From an uncultured Thermoguttaceae bacterium (GTDB lineage Bacteria; Planctomycetota; Planctomycetia; Pirellulales; Thermoguttaceae): a DNA stretch of 64,000 nt. The position numbers were made by a program, and so were the translations under genes. Positions 46,594-55,972 of this stretch are shown here, in pieces (position 1 is the first letter of the stretch; every line of letters begins with the position of its first letter). The notes under the pieces were generated by a model. The model saw nothing but the letters and a program-made list of their open reading frames with translations, ran no database searches and was not told the DNA's origin. The stretch lies in assembly GCA_938084835.1 (NCBI GenBank), contig CALKER010000006.1:434001-498000 (forward strand), given 5' to 3'.

Positions 46594-47682
46594 TTAAAAA
46601 GCAAAACGGTCCGCAAATTCGGCAAATGCCTTTAATGTCTCTTCAATGTTTTCGGCAATTGGATCGATGGTGACGGCAGTAAGTCCGAGGCTGTTGGCGA
46701 GAATACGGCCCGGGTGTTGCGGATTGTCGTTTTCTACAAGAATACCTCGGGCACCAGCCGCTCGCAATTCCGCTTGAAGCCGCGAAAGCTCGGCCTCGCT
46801 GGGCAGCTTCCCCTCGTGTTCCACGGCTACCTCAACCAGCCCGTACTCACGCGCCACATGACCCCAGCCAGGATGAAAAACAAGTACTCGCCGGCCTTCT
46901 ACTCGCGATAACACCTCCCGCAATTGTGCATCAAGCTCTTCCATCCGTTGGGAGAAAACACGGAGATTCGCCCGATATGTTTTGCAATTCCGCTCATCGA
47001 GTTCGCAGAGCTTATGAACAATCAACATCGCCTGATTTTTCAGAAGGCGGGGAACCAGCCAGATATGCAGGTCCAGATGCCAGTGGTGATGCTCAATGTG
47101 ATGATGATCATGTGACTCGGGGCAACAATCCTCAAGGGCGTCTTCGTCATCATGGGATTGATGTCCAGCGTCGCAAACGTCCCGATGAGCCGGCTCCTTA
47201 CGCAGCGGGCTTACCTTCTGGGAATCCGCGTATGGTGTCGCAACGACTGGTGTGTCGGTTCCATCGAAGTCACCTCGGGTATAACAACTTCTTAAGTCGA
47301 CCGGGTGGAGCGATGAATTGTGAAGAAGGCTCCGAAACCACGGTGCCTCCTCGAAGGGAAGACCCAGCCGAATTAGCATGTGGGAGCGTAATATGCGAGA
47401 CACTTCGGCGTCCGTGGGCTGGTAGGTCTCGGCGCAAAGACCCCCTCGAGCCAGCACCACAATTTCCACATGGGAACCAGCCAATTGCTCCACAACCCAT
47501 TTATAAGGAGGAGCTACCACGGTAACACGGAGGGGCTGCGACTGGTCAACTGTTTGCGGTGCTCGCGTTTGACGAGCCTCACAGCCGCCAAGAAACATCA
47601 GGGTGCACACCACTAGTATCGACGGCGTCTTTGCCTTTCGAGAGGAGGGAGCGAGGCCTATGTCAACGGCTGGATCGCTCAT
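46594..47682 (-). CDS. Zinc/manganese ABC transporter substrate-binding lipoprotein (ZnuA/TroA family)
   Basis: This encodes 362 residues from ATG at 47682, which has AAAAGGAGA 10 bases upstream; ATG at 47823 would add 47 residues before the signal. The lipobox MFLGGC places Cys34 as the lipid site, anchoring the protein outside the inner membrane. The body is the A-I family fold (LRVTVVAPPYKWVVEQLAG, PTDAEVSRILRSHMLIRLG, VLVFHPGWGHVAREYGL). A long His/Asp/Cys-rich insert (about 187-215, SHDHHHIEHHHWHLD) matches the metal-loading loop of ZnuA. A promoter with a Fur-type box lies at 47793-47851, just upstream. It delivers metal to the permease/ATPase encoded further on in the same direction. 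Confidence 0.9.
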   Translation of the reverse strand: MSDPAVDIGLAPSSRKAKTPSILVVCTLMFLGGCEARQTRAPQTVDQSQPLRVTVVAPPYKWVVEQLAGSHVEIVVLARGGLCAETYQPTDAEVSRILRSHMLIRLGLPFEEAPWFRSLLHNSSLHPVDLRSCYTRGDFDGTDTPVVATPYADSQKVSPLRKEPAHRDVCDAGHQSHDDEDALEDCCPESHDHHHIEHHHWHLDLHIWLVPRLLKNQAMLIVHKLCELDERNCKTYRANLRVFSQRMEELDAQLREVLSRVEGRRVLVFHPGWGHVAREYGLVEVAVEHEGKLPSEAELSRLQAELRAAGARGILVENDNPQHPGRILANSLGLTAVTIDPIAENIEETLKAFAEFADRFAF

Positions 47683-47792
47683 TGATGGAATCTCCTTTTT
47701 TCTTAGGCCGAGTGGTTTCGATAAAGCGACATTGCCGGCAATGAAAGCTGAGCTTCGTTTAAAGTCGTAGCTCAAACAGACGGTGGCTTGAT

Positions 47793-47810
47793 ATGAGAAT
47801 GATTTCTCAT
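47793..47810. promoter_or_regulatory. Fur-family operator
   Basis: ATGAGAA-TGAT-TTCTCAT is a perfect 7-4-7 inverted repeat and resembles the Fur/Zur/PerR box pattern. It lies 12 to 29 bases downstream of the -10 at 47822-47827, over the expected start of transcription, which suits repression by metal-bound regulator. Confidence 0.7.
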
Positions 47811-47821
47811 TATCTTGAAGC

Positions 47822-47851
47822 ATTATAGAAGTCGAGGAGGGGCCAAGGCAA
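47822..47851 (-). promoter_or_regulatory. Promoter of the metal-uptake lipoprotein gene
   Basis: On the minus strand TTGCCT (47851-47846) and TATAAT (47827-47822) are separated by 18 bases, a good sigma-70 promoter. The Fur-type box follows just downstream. Confidence 0.6.
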
Positions 47852-48185
47852 GGAGCTACCCAATCCTCAGGAAAAAGATGAAAATCGAGGGACTACTTTC
47901 ACGGGGCAGAGCAGCCGGCTCCGGCGGACCGGGACATAGGGAGTGAAGTTTAAGTCAACCGGTTCTTCCCTGAATTACGCCAGGGGAAACCAATGGCGGT
48001 GCTGGGCAAGCCAGGCCGACACGCCTGCGAACTATAGTCGTGATTCCGACAATTTCCGGGACCGCGGTGGCAGAAGCCTCACTTGTGCCCGGTAGGGGTG
48101 AAACTTAGCGTGAGGATTAAGCGGCGCTTGGCAGAACTTCTTGAAACACTCCCCTCGCGATAAATTTACGGGTGGGAAGGGAGAG

Positions 48186-48584
48186 ATGCGGCGGCCAAAA
48201 ATTACTGTGTTACGACGTGATACTAAACAACGTCGGGCAATTTTAACTGTCCTAAGAAATGCCCGAGGACCTCTTGCTCCAAGGGAAATCTGCCGGCGGG
48301 CTCAACGGCTTACGCCTGGTCTGGGTCTGGCCACTGTTTACCGTAATTTGCGAAAGCTAAGTGAGTCGGGAATTCTTCGCGCTGTGGAGCTTCCCACCGT
48401 GGGTCGTCGCTTCGAGTTGGCATCGGTCCCACATCACCATCATTTTGTGTGTCGCCTGTGTGATCGGGCATATTGCACTCGTTCTTGTACGCAAAAATTG
48501 GCCGATTGGGTACCTCCTGGCTTCGTGGTGGAAAGTCACGAAATAACTCTTTTTGGCATTTGTAGGGATTGTTCCAACAGCTAG
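48186..48584 (+). CDS. Fur-family metalloregulator (Zur-like)
   Basis: This encodes 132 residues from ATG at 48186, with AGGGAG directly upstream; an earlier ATG at 48141 is possible. The winged helix spans about 10-75 (KQRRAILTVLRNARGPLAPREIC, GLGLATVYRNLRKLSESGIL). The dimer domain has HHHH at 83-86, a Cys89-x2-Cys92 pair and a second pair Cys126-x2-Cys129, the structural zinc site of Fur/Zur/PerR. Located next to the divergent metal ABC gene and its operator, it should repress metal uptake when metal is plentiful. Zinc is the likeliest co-repressor; iron, manganese or peroxide sensing is not excluded. Confidence 0.9.
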   Translation: MRRPKITVLRRDTKQRRAILTVLRNARGPLAPREICRRAQRLTPGLGLATVYRNLRKLSESGILRAVELPTVGRRFELASVPHHHHFVCRLCDRAYCTRSCTQKLADWVPPGFVVESHEITLFGICRDCSNS

Positions 48585-49557
48585 GCACTCCGCGGCCAAC
48601 TGATTTTGTCTCGACGTGCCAGTTTTTACCGAAATGCTTTTCCTCGGTGTGTGGAGTTTTTGAAAGACAAGTGGATACTTTAGCTTTCCTATGGGTCAAC
48701 AACTTGTGATATAGTTAGGGATCATTGCTCCCTCAATTTGGGGGATAAATTATAAGGTTAGCGATTTCCGTTGAATGAGTTTATTGGTTTTTTGCGTTTT
48801 TCGCGCTACTAGCCCAACAAATTCAACAACGTCCGACTAAAGGTGATCGATTTTCCGCGCTTTTCGTAGGTTTCGCCCACTTGCTTTTCCGGAAAATAGT
48901 GAACAAAGCGACGGTTATCGCCATAACTTTGGTTGAATTTTCCTTCGGTTAGCCGGGCATCGTGCTATGACGCAACCTAAGCTTTTCTCAGAGGCAAATA
49001 GAGGGTTTTCGAAGCTCTGCCCCGGTTCCTCCCGCGTTCGCACCTCAAGATGTCAAGAAGGGGCGCGGCTCCAACCCTCGGAAGCTTTCGCCGGGAATTG
49101 TGTTTTAGGAAGCCGTAGTCCGCGGAAGGTTCAGGGTGTTGAGAGGCAGGGGGGCGGAGGACAAGCTATCAATCAGGTCCCACCGGTCCCGATACGTGCT
49201 TTGCACAACCATTCCCGATGGACGGTTGGTCAATTTCGGGAAGGTCCGGAAGAGGGAAAAACCTGCAGCTGCCTCTTCGCTCCTCGTCACGGCTCACTCC
49301 CACTTTTCTGCGGCACTGATTCACACTGGCTTGGACTGGCGATTTCCGCAGGGCAAGCGAATTCGGCCCAAAATAAGCGTGTCTTCTGGAGGATGCTTCC
49401 TACCGAGATGTTAACGGGCACGATTGAAGGATGTGCGCACGGTCATGACGGATGAGCCACGGAGCTGAGAACGGCCCTGGCTTGGTGCCGGACGGATCGG
49501 TAGCCAATGGGCTGTGGGCTGAAACGAGCGGTTCCAAGGCCACGGAGGTGCAAAGTC
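48585..49557. other. Gap upstream of PAS protein
   Basis: A 162-residue frame (48967-49455, plus) fills half this gap but has no ribosome site, irregular codon use and no family resemblance; it was not accepted. Nothing else was recognised. Confidence 0.35.
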
Positions 49558-51156
49558 ATGAGGAAACTATTTCTTATCGTCGCGAACTATGCCGGGAGGC
49601 AGAAGGGGCGTTTCCTTCGGTGGCAAGCTGAGGGTCGGACACTTCTCCCGGCGCACCATTTCGCGGGTGGGCCTATTCTTAGGTTGATTCTTTCGCTCGG
49701 GATTTTAGGGGCCTGCTTGTTGCTTGCTAGTGAGGGGATACTTTCCCATCCTTGGGGAATCGTGGCTGGGGTGGCGTCCGGTATCCTTTTGGCAATGCTG
49801 TGGGGCGAAGTAAGGACCAGACGGTTTCACGAACAGCTTGCCGCTGCCGCCCGCGAGATTGAGCAATTTCGCGTGCTTGTGGCTTCGCGAGAGGGGGAGC
49901 TATCTCAAAAAACTGCGGAGGTTCGCCGGTTGCGCTCCCGCCTGGAAACACTCTACGAGACCATTCCCGATATCGTGGTGGAGGTTGATCGCAACTACGT
50001 GTTTATCGCAGCCAACTCCGCCGCGTTTCGATTTTATGGGCCTAATCTCATTGGGAGGGAGGCCAAAGAATTTTTCTTCTATCCTCAGCCTGTGTATCCG
50101 CGATCGGAATGTCTCCTTACTGGGGAGGTGCAGGCACTTTATTTAAAGGATTGGTTACGCCGGCAAGATGGAGCTTGCCGGCTCATTGCTTGGCATGCGC
50201 GGGCAATCCGGGACGAGAACGGGATGATTGTGGGCATCCTCGGCGTCGGTCGCGATGTGACGGAAAACCGGGAGTTGGAAGCCCAAACTCAGGCAAAAGA
50301 TGAACTTTTCAAGGCAATAAGCTCTGCCGCTCAAGACGCCGTCATCATTCTTGATCATCTGGGACGCACGACCTTTTGGAATGATGCGGCGACCAGAATT
50401 TTCGGTTTTTCCGCAGAAGAGGTTATCGGGAAGGAACTCCATCCGATCATTTGCCCGCCGGAACTATTGCCCGCCTATAATAAGGGTTTTACGCTCTTTG
50501 CACGCACGGGCCAAGGATCGGTCGTCGGTACCACTCTTCAGCTGGAAGCGATTCGAAAAGACAAAACTCGGGTGCCGGTAGAGTTATCGGTAGGTGCTTT
50601 TCGGCTCAATGGATGCCATAATGCGGTAGCGGTCGTACGTGACATCAGCCGGCTCAAGCGGTTGGAAGGGGAACTAAAGCAGAGGGAGCAAAAGTTTCGC
50701 CTGGTAGCGCAGCAGGTCCGGGACAGCCTTATTTGGTCAGCCGATTTGTCCGCTCGAATTGAATTTGTAAACTCCGCCGTCCTGAATTATTTAGGTTTTG
50801 AACCGGATGCCTTGGTTGGTCAGCACCTTTCGGCGCTTATGGCCGCCGAATCGTGCGAGCGCCTGATGAAAACCCTTCAGGATAACGGCAATCAAGAATA
50901 CGGATTTTCTCCGAACCTTGTTCTGGACGTGGAATATCGCACGACAGACGGATCACTGGAAAGAGGACTGTTGCACGTCTGGGTGATCCAAGGGCAGCAA
51001 GAGGGCACCGGATCAATCCTCGGTGTGAGCCGAATCTTGGAATCATGCCAGCACATTACCGACGGAGATGGGAATGATCATCGTGCCGTTCCGTTTGGCG
51101 AGTCACTAGTTGCCTCGGCGAGCTATTGCACCGAACCGGAGATGATCGCTCACTAG
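49558..51156 (+). CDS. Membrane protein with three PAS domains and no output domain
   Basis: This encodes 532 residues from ATG at 49558, preceded by GGAGGTG; ATG at 49507 is less likely. Two hydrophobic helices at about 42-80 (LRLILSLGILGACLLLAS, WGIVAGVASGILLAML) are followed by a coiled linker (about 90-130). Three PAS domains follow: about 133-250 (YETIPDIVVEVDRNYVFIAANSAAFRFYG), 258-375 (AVIILDHLGRTTFWNDAATRIFGFSAEEVIGKEL) and 383-500 (LIWSADLSARIEFVNSAVLNYLGFEPDALVG). No histidine kinase, GGDEF or methyl-accepting region follows, and the next 600 bases do not continue any. It may present sensed signals to a separate partner. Confidence 0.85.
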   Translation: MRKLFLIVANYAGRQKGRFLRWQAEGRTLLPAHHFAGGPILRLILSLGILGACLLLASEGILSHPWGIVAGVASGILLAMLWGEVRTRRFHEQLAAAAREIEQFRVLVASREGELSQKTAEVRRLRSRLETLYETIPDIVVEVDRNYVFIAANSAAFRFYGPNLIGREAKEFFFYPQPVYPRSECLLTGEVQALYLKDWLRRQDGACRLIAWHARAIRDENGMIVGILGVGRDVTENRELEAQTQAKDELFKAISSAAQDAVIILDHLGRTTFWNDAATRIFGFSAEEVIGKELHPIICPPELLPAYNKGFTLFARTGQGSVVGTTLQLEAIRKDKTRVPVELSVGAFRLNGCHNAVAVVRDISRLKRLEGELKQREQKFRLVAQQVRDSLIWSADLSARIEFVNSAVLNYLGFEPDALVGQHLSALMAAESCERLMKTLQDNGNQEYGFSPNLVLDVEYRTTDGSLERGLLHVWVIQGQQEGTGSILGVSRILESCQHITDGDGNDHRAVPFGESLVASASYCTEPEMIAH

Positions 51157-51779
51157 GGGTGAAGGTTCCAAAGGGCCGCTTAGCCGATTTCGTGGGAGTG
51201 TGTCTCGGGCGACCACGGGGCAGAGTGATGAATCGCAAGGTAAGGCCGTAAAATCAGGCCAAATTCCGAGAGTACTAAACTGCTTTTGCCAGCGACTGGT
51301 CCGGCAGGTCCCACCTTTTGGCATTTAGCAAGCAGTCGATGGGGGCCCTCGCTTTTCTCTTGACGGATATGCGAAGACATTGTTCTTCGCGATGTGGCTA
51401 GTGGATGCCTCAAAAATTTCACGGTGGTTGATTCGAGAAAGACGAGAAAGATTGTCCTCCCTCATTTAGAGAAGTGGCACTGTAAGCGCCCAGGATGGGA
51501 AAGAGCCTTTATTTGGGTGATCTGCGAGGGTTTCGGTAAGGCTTGTGGAAGGGGTTGAGCAAAAGATCCTAAGCACCCACTTCAACAACAAAGAACCCGG
51601 CGGCTAGAATTCGGTCTTTCTAGCCACACCGGGTAAAGAATAACGGTAGGGATGAAGGACATTACGCGGTAGGTCAGAGCGTATTCGTATTATCGCGGCC
51701 CTTGCGTACCAAAGATTGGGCCAGTCGCTTAATTTGGATGTTCTTTCCCATTTTTTAAACAGGGGATCCGGTGCGAAAA
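51157..51779. other. Convergent gap with strong hairpin
   Basis: It holds the hairpin at 51595-51634. No gene was supported. Confidence 0.4.
51595..51634 (-). terminator. Long hairpin downstream of BBP7-like gene, probable terminator
   Basis: ACCCGG pairs with CCGGGT and GGCTAGAA with TTCTAGCC around an 8-base loop. On the minus strand it is followed by TTCTTTGTTGTTG, so it probably ends the BBP7-like transcript, 145 bases past its stop. Confidence 0.65.
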
Positions 51780-52931
51780 TTATCGATTCAATTCGACACC
51801 GAATGTCACCCCGTTGACGAAAGCGTAATCTGCGGAGTTACGCGAAACGTCGATACCCATGTTGGGTACCTCGTAATTAATGATTCGGGACGCCCGAGCA
51901 ATGTTGTCGATCCACATCCCTGTCCATCCAACCCGTGCGGAGATGGCGGAAGTGATTTGATAGGAGAACGCCACTCGCAACTCCACCATGGGACTGAACT
52001 CGTCCTCGTGCTCACGATAAACGAATGTCGTGGGTCCCATATTGGAGATTTGATATTGCACTAGGGTGGTAGGATCGAGATTACTCCCTAAGAACCCTTC
52101 CAATCTTAAGTTTTGTTGATTAAAGCCGAATACGAACTTGCTTTCCGCTGACCAGGTCCAGCGACCGAATTTTCGGAACCACCGACCACCTATTTGTGGA
52201 CCAATAATATGGTTTTCCGCAATGCTGGTCCAACGGCTTTCATCAAGTGTACCGCCGGTACCGAGACAGAAGAAGTCATCGTCAAATTCCGCGTAGCGAA
52301 CCCCAGCCAACAGCTCGAAGAACCCTCCAAACCGGTTAGGATGCATTCGATATACGTAGTTAAGTTCGAGGCCCCAAAAGTCTAGGCGGTTTTGTGACTC
52401 GAACTCGGTAAATCGGACGGGAAGGTTTTGGATATCTGTCAGGGCGCTATTGATAGGTCCCTGAAGGTGATATCGGGGTGGTGACTCACCAAAGGGAGGA
52501 TCGGAAAACACGACGCTTACGCCGGGGGCGATGAAATAGTCGCGCTCGCGCTGCAGCTTGAACATGCTGAAGTGTATCCCGTGATGGCGACCTTGATTGC
52601 CCACGTCGAAGCGGTAGCCCCCCTCAAATCCGCCGTCGATAAAACCGTTAGTCAAGCTGTTGGTTTCCACGGCGGTGACAGTTTCCGAAAGATACACGAG
52701 CCGGGTGGCTCCCTCTTTTCCGATGGTAGTTTTACCTGGTCCGTTGATGTGCCAAGTGAGCCCCTCAAAGACAAAGAACATTCCCTCGTTGGCGCGGGGC
52801 CTACCGCCAAAGAAAGTAAGATCCGGCGGGGCAAACCATTCCATCGATTCGATATTTTGGCCTTGGCAAAGGACCGCCCCACCCCAAACAACTACTACCG
52901 CAATTAGGAGGCGAAGCATTGTTCGCAACAT
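51780..52931 (-). CDS. BBP7-type outer-membrane beta-barrel protein
   Basis: This encodes 383 residues from ATG at 52931 with AGGA 5 bases upstream; a start at 53012 would misplace the signal peptide. The signal (MLRTMLRLLIAVVVVWGGAVLCQGQ region) is followed by alternating amphipathic strands rich in aromatic and acidic residues (GGFEGGYRFDVGNQGRH, FWGLELNYVYRMHPN, FGGFFELLAGVRYAEFDDDF, SAESKFVFGFNQQNLRLEG) and ends YAFVNGVTFGVELNR, a barrel-like last strand. This matches the planctomycete BBP7 family of outer-membrane barrels, likely porins or structural proteins. Transport specificity is unknown. It stands alone and ends in the hairpin at 51595-51634. Confidence 0.82.
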   Translation of the reverse strand: MLRTMLRLLIAVVVVWGGAVLCQGQNIESMEWFAPPDLTFFGGRPRANEGMFFVFEGLTWHINGPGKTTIGKEGATRLVYLSETVTAVETNSLTNGFIDGGFEGGYRFDVGNQGRHHGIHFSMFKLQRERDYFIAPGVSVVFSDPPFGESPPRYHLQGPINSALTDIQNLPVRFTEFESQNRLDFWGLELNYVYRMHPNRFGGFFELLAGVRYAEFDDDFFCLGTGGTLDESRWTSIAENHIIGPQIGGRWFRKFGRWTWSAESKFVFGFNQQNLRLEGFLGSNLDPTTLVQYQISNMGPTTFVYREHEDEFSPMVELRVAFSYQITSAISARVGWTGMWIDNIARASRIINYEVPNMGIDVSRNSADYAFVNGVTFGVELNR

Positions 52932-54063
52932 GATTCCTGTGCGCCCTCGAACAGGATGGTGAGTCGCAGCCGATTCACGTCCAGGTGAAGTTCCAACACC
53001 GAGAATGAACACCCTGCCAGGGCAGGGTTCAGCCTTTCACACACTCTCCGTCAGTGACGATAGTATCGGACAAATTGGCCAAAACAATTGAGAAAGAAGA
53101 GCTAAGCCGCTTGATGTTGGGTTTGTCTCGGGAGGATGGAGGGGATAGGAAAACCAGAAAAATAGGTTGGATAAGAACTTGGATGATTTAGGGAAATTTC
53201 CGCACTTAGGTAGTTGCATGATTTCCCCCGTTGATTTGGAGGCTCACGAAGGTAGACGCGGCGTGTGCAGACCTCACCTCGGTTGCAGGGGTATTTGTAA
53301 TTTCCCGGCCTACATCTTAAAAATTGCTGTTGTTAATGAGTCCGGTCCACTGGCTTCAACAACCTGAGGTCGGCCTTTTCGTTGACCGAGGATTGAGGCA
53401 ACATTACTCTTTAGCGACGACCGCCCTAAACTTCTTTCTCCGCCTCGATTCTGGCCGGACCGTGTGGCGATGTCCCCCTGGTAGGGCAACGGGTTTAGCT
53501 GGTAGGGCAACGGGTCTAGAGTGGATTAACAACCCAGGGAAGTCAGAAGCTGTTCTTCGAAGCAGGTTCACCCCATCGCGATGCGATTAGCCTCAGGGTG
53601 AAGAGCTGCGCTGAATGGTCGAATCGGGGCGGGAGGTGCCAACTTGCGGATGCGAACTGTCGCCCTCAAAAGTGCACACTTTCGTGATTTACGTCCCTTG
53701 GAAATGCCTTGGAAATGAATTAGAGGAGGTAGAGTGGTTAATTGGTTTCGTTAAGACCTTTAGACAGCAAGAAATGAGGCCAGTGGCGCACTCCGGAGTA
53801 AAAATCGGGGAAAGCTAACACGCAATTCGAGAACTAAGGGTTGGTTGAATGCTTGCAAGGCATGTGTGACCGGGCAGTCACCTCTGCGCCCCACGGGGCC
53901 GAGTTTGATACAGCTGGGTTGCGGAATCGATAATCCATCATTCAACGACGGATCAAAAGTAGACGCGGAATTCCTTACGCAATTTAGCCTTCTCATGTTG
54001 CCGAGCCGACTGAGATTTGCCTCCCAAAGGCTGCTAGTGTCCCAGGGTACTATTTTGCCCATA
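52932..54063. other. 1.1-kb gap with 21-bp tandem repeat
   Basis: No supported gene was seen; the frames at 53324-53590 and 53845-54096 look like chance. A 21-bp tandem repeat lies at 53478-53519. Confidence 0.4.
53478..53519. repeat. 21-bp tandem duplication
   Basis: CTGGTAGGGCAACGGGTTTAG and its neighbour CTGGTAGGGCAACGGGTCTAG differ at one base. The copies are directly adjacent and intergenic. Confidence 0.85.
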
Positions 54064-54336
54064 CTATCGTGGGGGCCTAAGCCACCATGGCAATAATCGT
54101 GCGCGCCGGGGCTCAGCAATCGATTTAGCGAATTCCCGGGGTCGCGCTCCCTCGATAGCAGGCCCCGGCTCGTTCTCGGGAAAAGGATCGAACTGCTGGG
54201 CACGACTTCGTTGTGCCGCGAGGGGGGTTGGATCCAAAAGTTGCGGAGTTGCCAAGGTCAGACACCCCGAATTTGGGGCCCCAACTAGGATGAGCATGAA
54301 AATAGCGAAGATTTGGCGAAGGCGGGATACGCGCAT
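54064..54336 (-). CDS. Small lipoprotein, function unknown
   Basis: This encodes 90 residues from ATG at 54336, with GGGAG about 10 bases upstream. The N-terminus MRVSRLRQIFAIFMLILVG and then NSGC form a lipoprotein signal, with the lipidated Cys at about 25. The mature part is acidic to Pro-rich (FDPFPENEPGPAIEGARPREF) and ends in the basic, Trp-containing RARLLPWWLRPPR. I recall planctomycete lipoproteins with this GARPREF and LPWWLRP layout; unconfirmed here. It may pair with the possible 32-residue frame at 54421-54519, 84 bases upstream. The 3' region has no clear terminator. Confidence 0.7.
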   Translation of the reverse strand: MRVSRLRQIFAIFMLILVGAPNSGCLTLATPQLLDPTPLAAQRSRAQQFDPFPENEPGPAIEGARPREFAKSIAEPRRARLLPWWLRPPR

Positions 54337-55366
54337 GTGGCACAATCTCCCGAGGGCCTCTTTTCGGACACATCCTCCTAAAGCCTGGAAAAGGCAGGTT
54401 CACGGTTGGTCACAAATGCTTTATCGGTCTAGTCTAGGATTCGATCCAAACCACGAACCAGGCAGGTAGTAGGTGTCCAGCTCATCGCGCATTCTTTCAT
54501 GGTTTTCCGTATGATGCATACTTACCTCAGTAAATCGATCTATTTTGCAGTGCAATTTTGGCACGGAGTTGGGAGCTGAGGAGTCGGTGCTGGTGAGGAG
54601 AGACGGGCTCCGGTCGAAATAGGAAACTGAGTGCTTCAACATCGCCCCGTCGCCCACCGGCTCGCGCGCTTGCCCATTGTGCGAAATTCGGAAGTTTAGG
54701 CGCCCGGGATAATCGGACGCTCTAGGTACGGCCGAGGCGGTAGAAAGTCGGGACGTTTAGATTTCGGAGTTGGTCATTGGCCCGCCTTCGCTCATCGTGC
54801 GTCCCAATAATTAACCAATATTACCTTTTTGCGACTTACTCTCCGAGGCCAGTTGGTTGATGTTATATAAAGAAATTGATTTCTTATTTTTGTTTTCCAG
54901 ACATCCTACAGTACCCAGACTCGCTACATTACGGAAAAAGTTACATGCGGTCGGTTGATTCAGTCATTTTGGCATCGATTTTGCGCTCTTTGGCCTGTGG
55001 GCCGGAGGCAATGTCATCGTATCGGCACCTCCGGAGCTGCGAGGTTTTTCGAACCGTTTTGGCTCAAAACGGCTTGGTCGCGGAAATCGGCCATCTTGGA
55101 TCGGAAAAGCTTAATTGCCGTAAAGTTTGAGAGTTTGCCAAATAAGTCTAAGGACTTTTGCATAACTTAATGGCAAAGGAGAAGAAGAGTGTCTCTGGAA
55201 TGAGAAGTGCCCACGTCATCGGTAAAGTACGAGTGATAGGAAGCAGTACCAAAAACAAAAATAGTTGGTCCGAAGGTAAAAATAGCACGCTTCTGCTCAA
55301 CTTATTTTCGGGTTCCCAGCAATCTGCTGGGCAGTCTGCAAAGGGAGTTGGAGGATCCTGGCATTG
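54337..55366. other. Divergent gap upstream of release-factor-like gene
   Basis: It holds the possible small frame at 54421-54519. A 69-residue frame (55158-55367) ends at TGATG overlapping the next ATG, but its content looks random. No RNA gene was recognised. Confidence 0.35.
54421..54519 (-). CDS. Possible 32-residue small protein or leader peptide
   Basis: ATG at 54519 has GAGGT about 4 bases upstream, an ideal ribosome site. The frame reads MHHTENHERMRDELDTYYLP and continues 12 more residues to TAA at 54421. No signal or membrane segment is visible. Position 84 bases before the lipoprotein, same strand, suggests one transcript. Length and lack of recognised relatives keep confidence low. 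Confidence 0.3.
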   Translation of the reverse strand: MHHTENHERMRDELDTYYLPGSWFGSNPRLDR

Positions 55367-55885
55367 ATGCGGTCTGCGGAGGAAGCCCTGCATCCGTCGT
55401 TTCTTGATGAGGTTAAACTTCTCTCTCAATGCCGCGTGGAGCGCCTGCGTCGCCAAGGGCCAGGGGGACAACATCGTAATAAAGTGGAGACAGCAATCCG
55501 ACTGGTTCATCTGCCAACAGGTGTGTCGGCCGAAGCCAACGAGCGCCGCAGTCAACAGGAAAATCAACATCAGGCCGTGTGGCGGCTTCGGTTGAAGCTG
55601 GCCCTTGAAATTCGCCGACCTATGGGGGACTACTCTCCACATCCTGCATGGGCACGCCATCTTCATCACGGAAAGATTCGCTTAAACGAGGAGCACGAAG
55701 ACTTTCCTGTGCTTTTGGCCGACCTGCTCGATCGCCTACACTGGGAAGGTGGTGATGTCCATTCTGTGGCTCGGAAGCTGGGCTGCACTGCAAGCCAGGT
55801 TGTTGCCCTACTACGAAAAGAACCGCGGGCCTTGCACATGGTCAACCAATGGCGCATGACTTCCGGAAAGCCTTGGTTGCATTGA
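55367..55885 (+). CDS. Peptide chain release factor-like protein with GGQ motif (ArfB/RF-1 domain type)
   Basis: This encodes 172 residues from ATG at 55367, with GGAGG about 12 bases upstream. The RF-1 catalytic domain is visible: RRQGPGGQHRNKVETAIRLVH has GGQ at 33-35, whose Gln activates water for peptidyl-tRNA hydrolysis, then HLPTGVSAEANERRSQQEN. The codon-recognition domains of RF1/RF2 are absent. Residues about 95-172 form a separate helical part (FPVLLADLLDRLHWEGGDVHSVARKLGCTASQVVALL) that resembles an HTH rather than the basic ArfB tail, so how it reads stalled ribosomes is unclear. The Hsp70-like gene begins 87 bases downstream. Confidence 0.85.
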   Translation: MRSAEEALHPSFLDEVKLLSQCRVERLRRQGPGGQHRNKVETAIRLVHLPTGVSAEANERRSQQENQHQAVWRLRLKLALEIRRPMGDYSPHPAWARHLHHGKIRLNEEHEDFPVLLADLLDRLHWEGGDVHSVARKLGCTASQVVALLRKEPRALHMVNQWRMTSGKPWLH

Positions 55886-55972
55886 TATTTGTTGGTCAAA
55901 AGCGCGATGGACACCGCGGTCAATCCATCCTGACCGGAAACACCATTTTCCAACGAGGAAGAATTTTTCGGT

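Larger units (their letters stand above)
47683..48185. other. Divergent control region of metal locus
   Basis: It holds the promoter and operator listed separately. No second Fur-type box was seen close to the regulator gene on the plus strand. Confidence 0.4.

Noticed and set aside
48967..49455. 162-residue plus-strand frame in a gap
   Set aside because: No ribosome site, mixed codon use unlike neighbours, no recognisable fold or family.
55158..55367. 69-residue frame whose stop overlaps the next start (TGATG)
   Set aside because: The overlap looks like coupling, but the sequence is low in protein-like features and the start lacks a ribosome site; probably chance.
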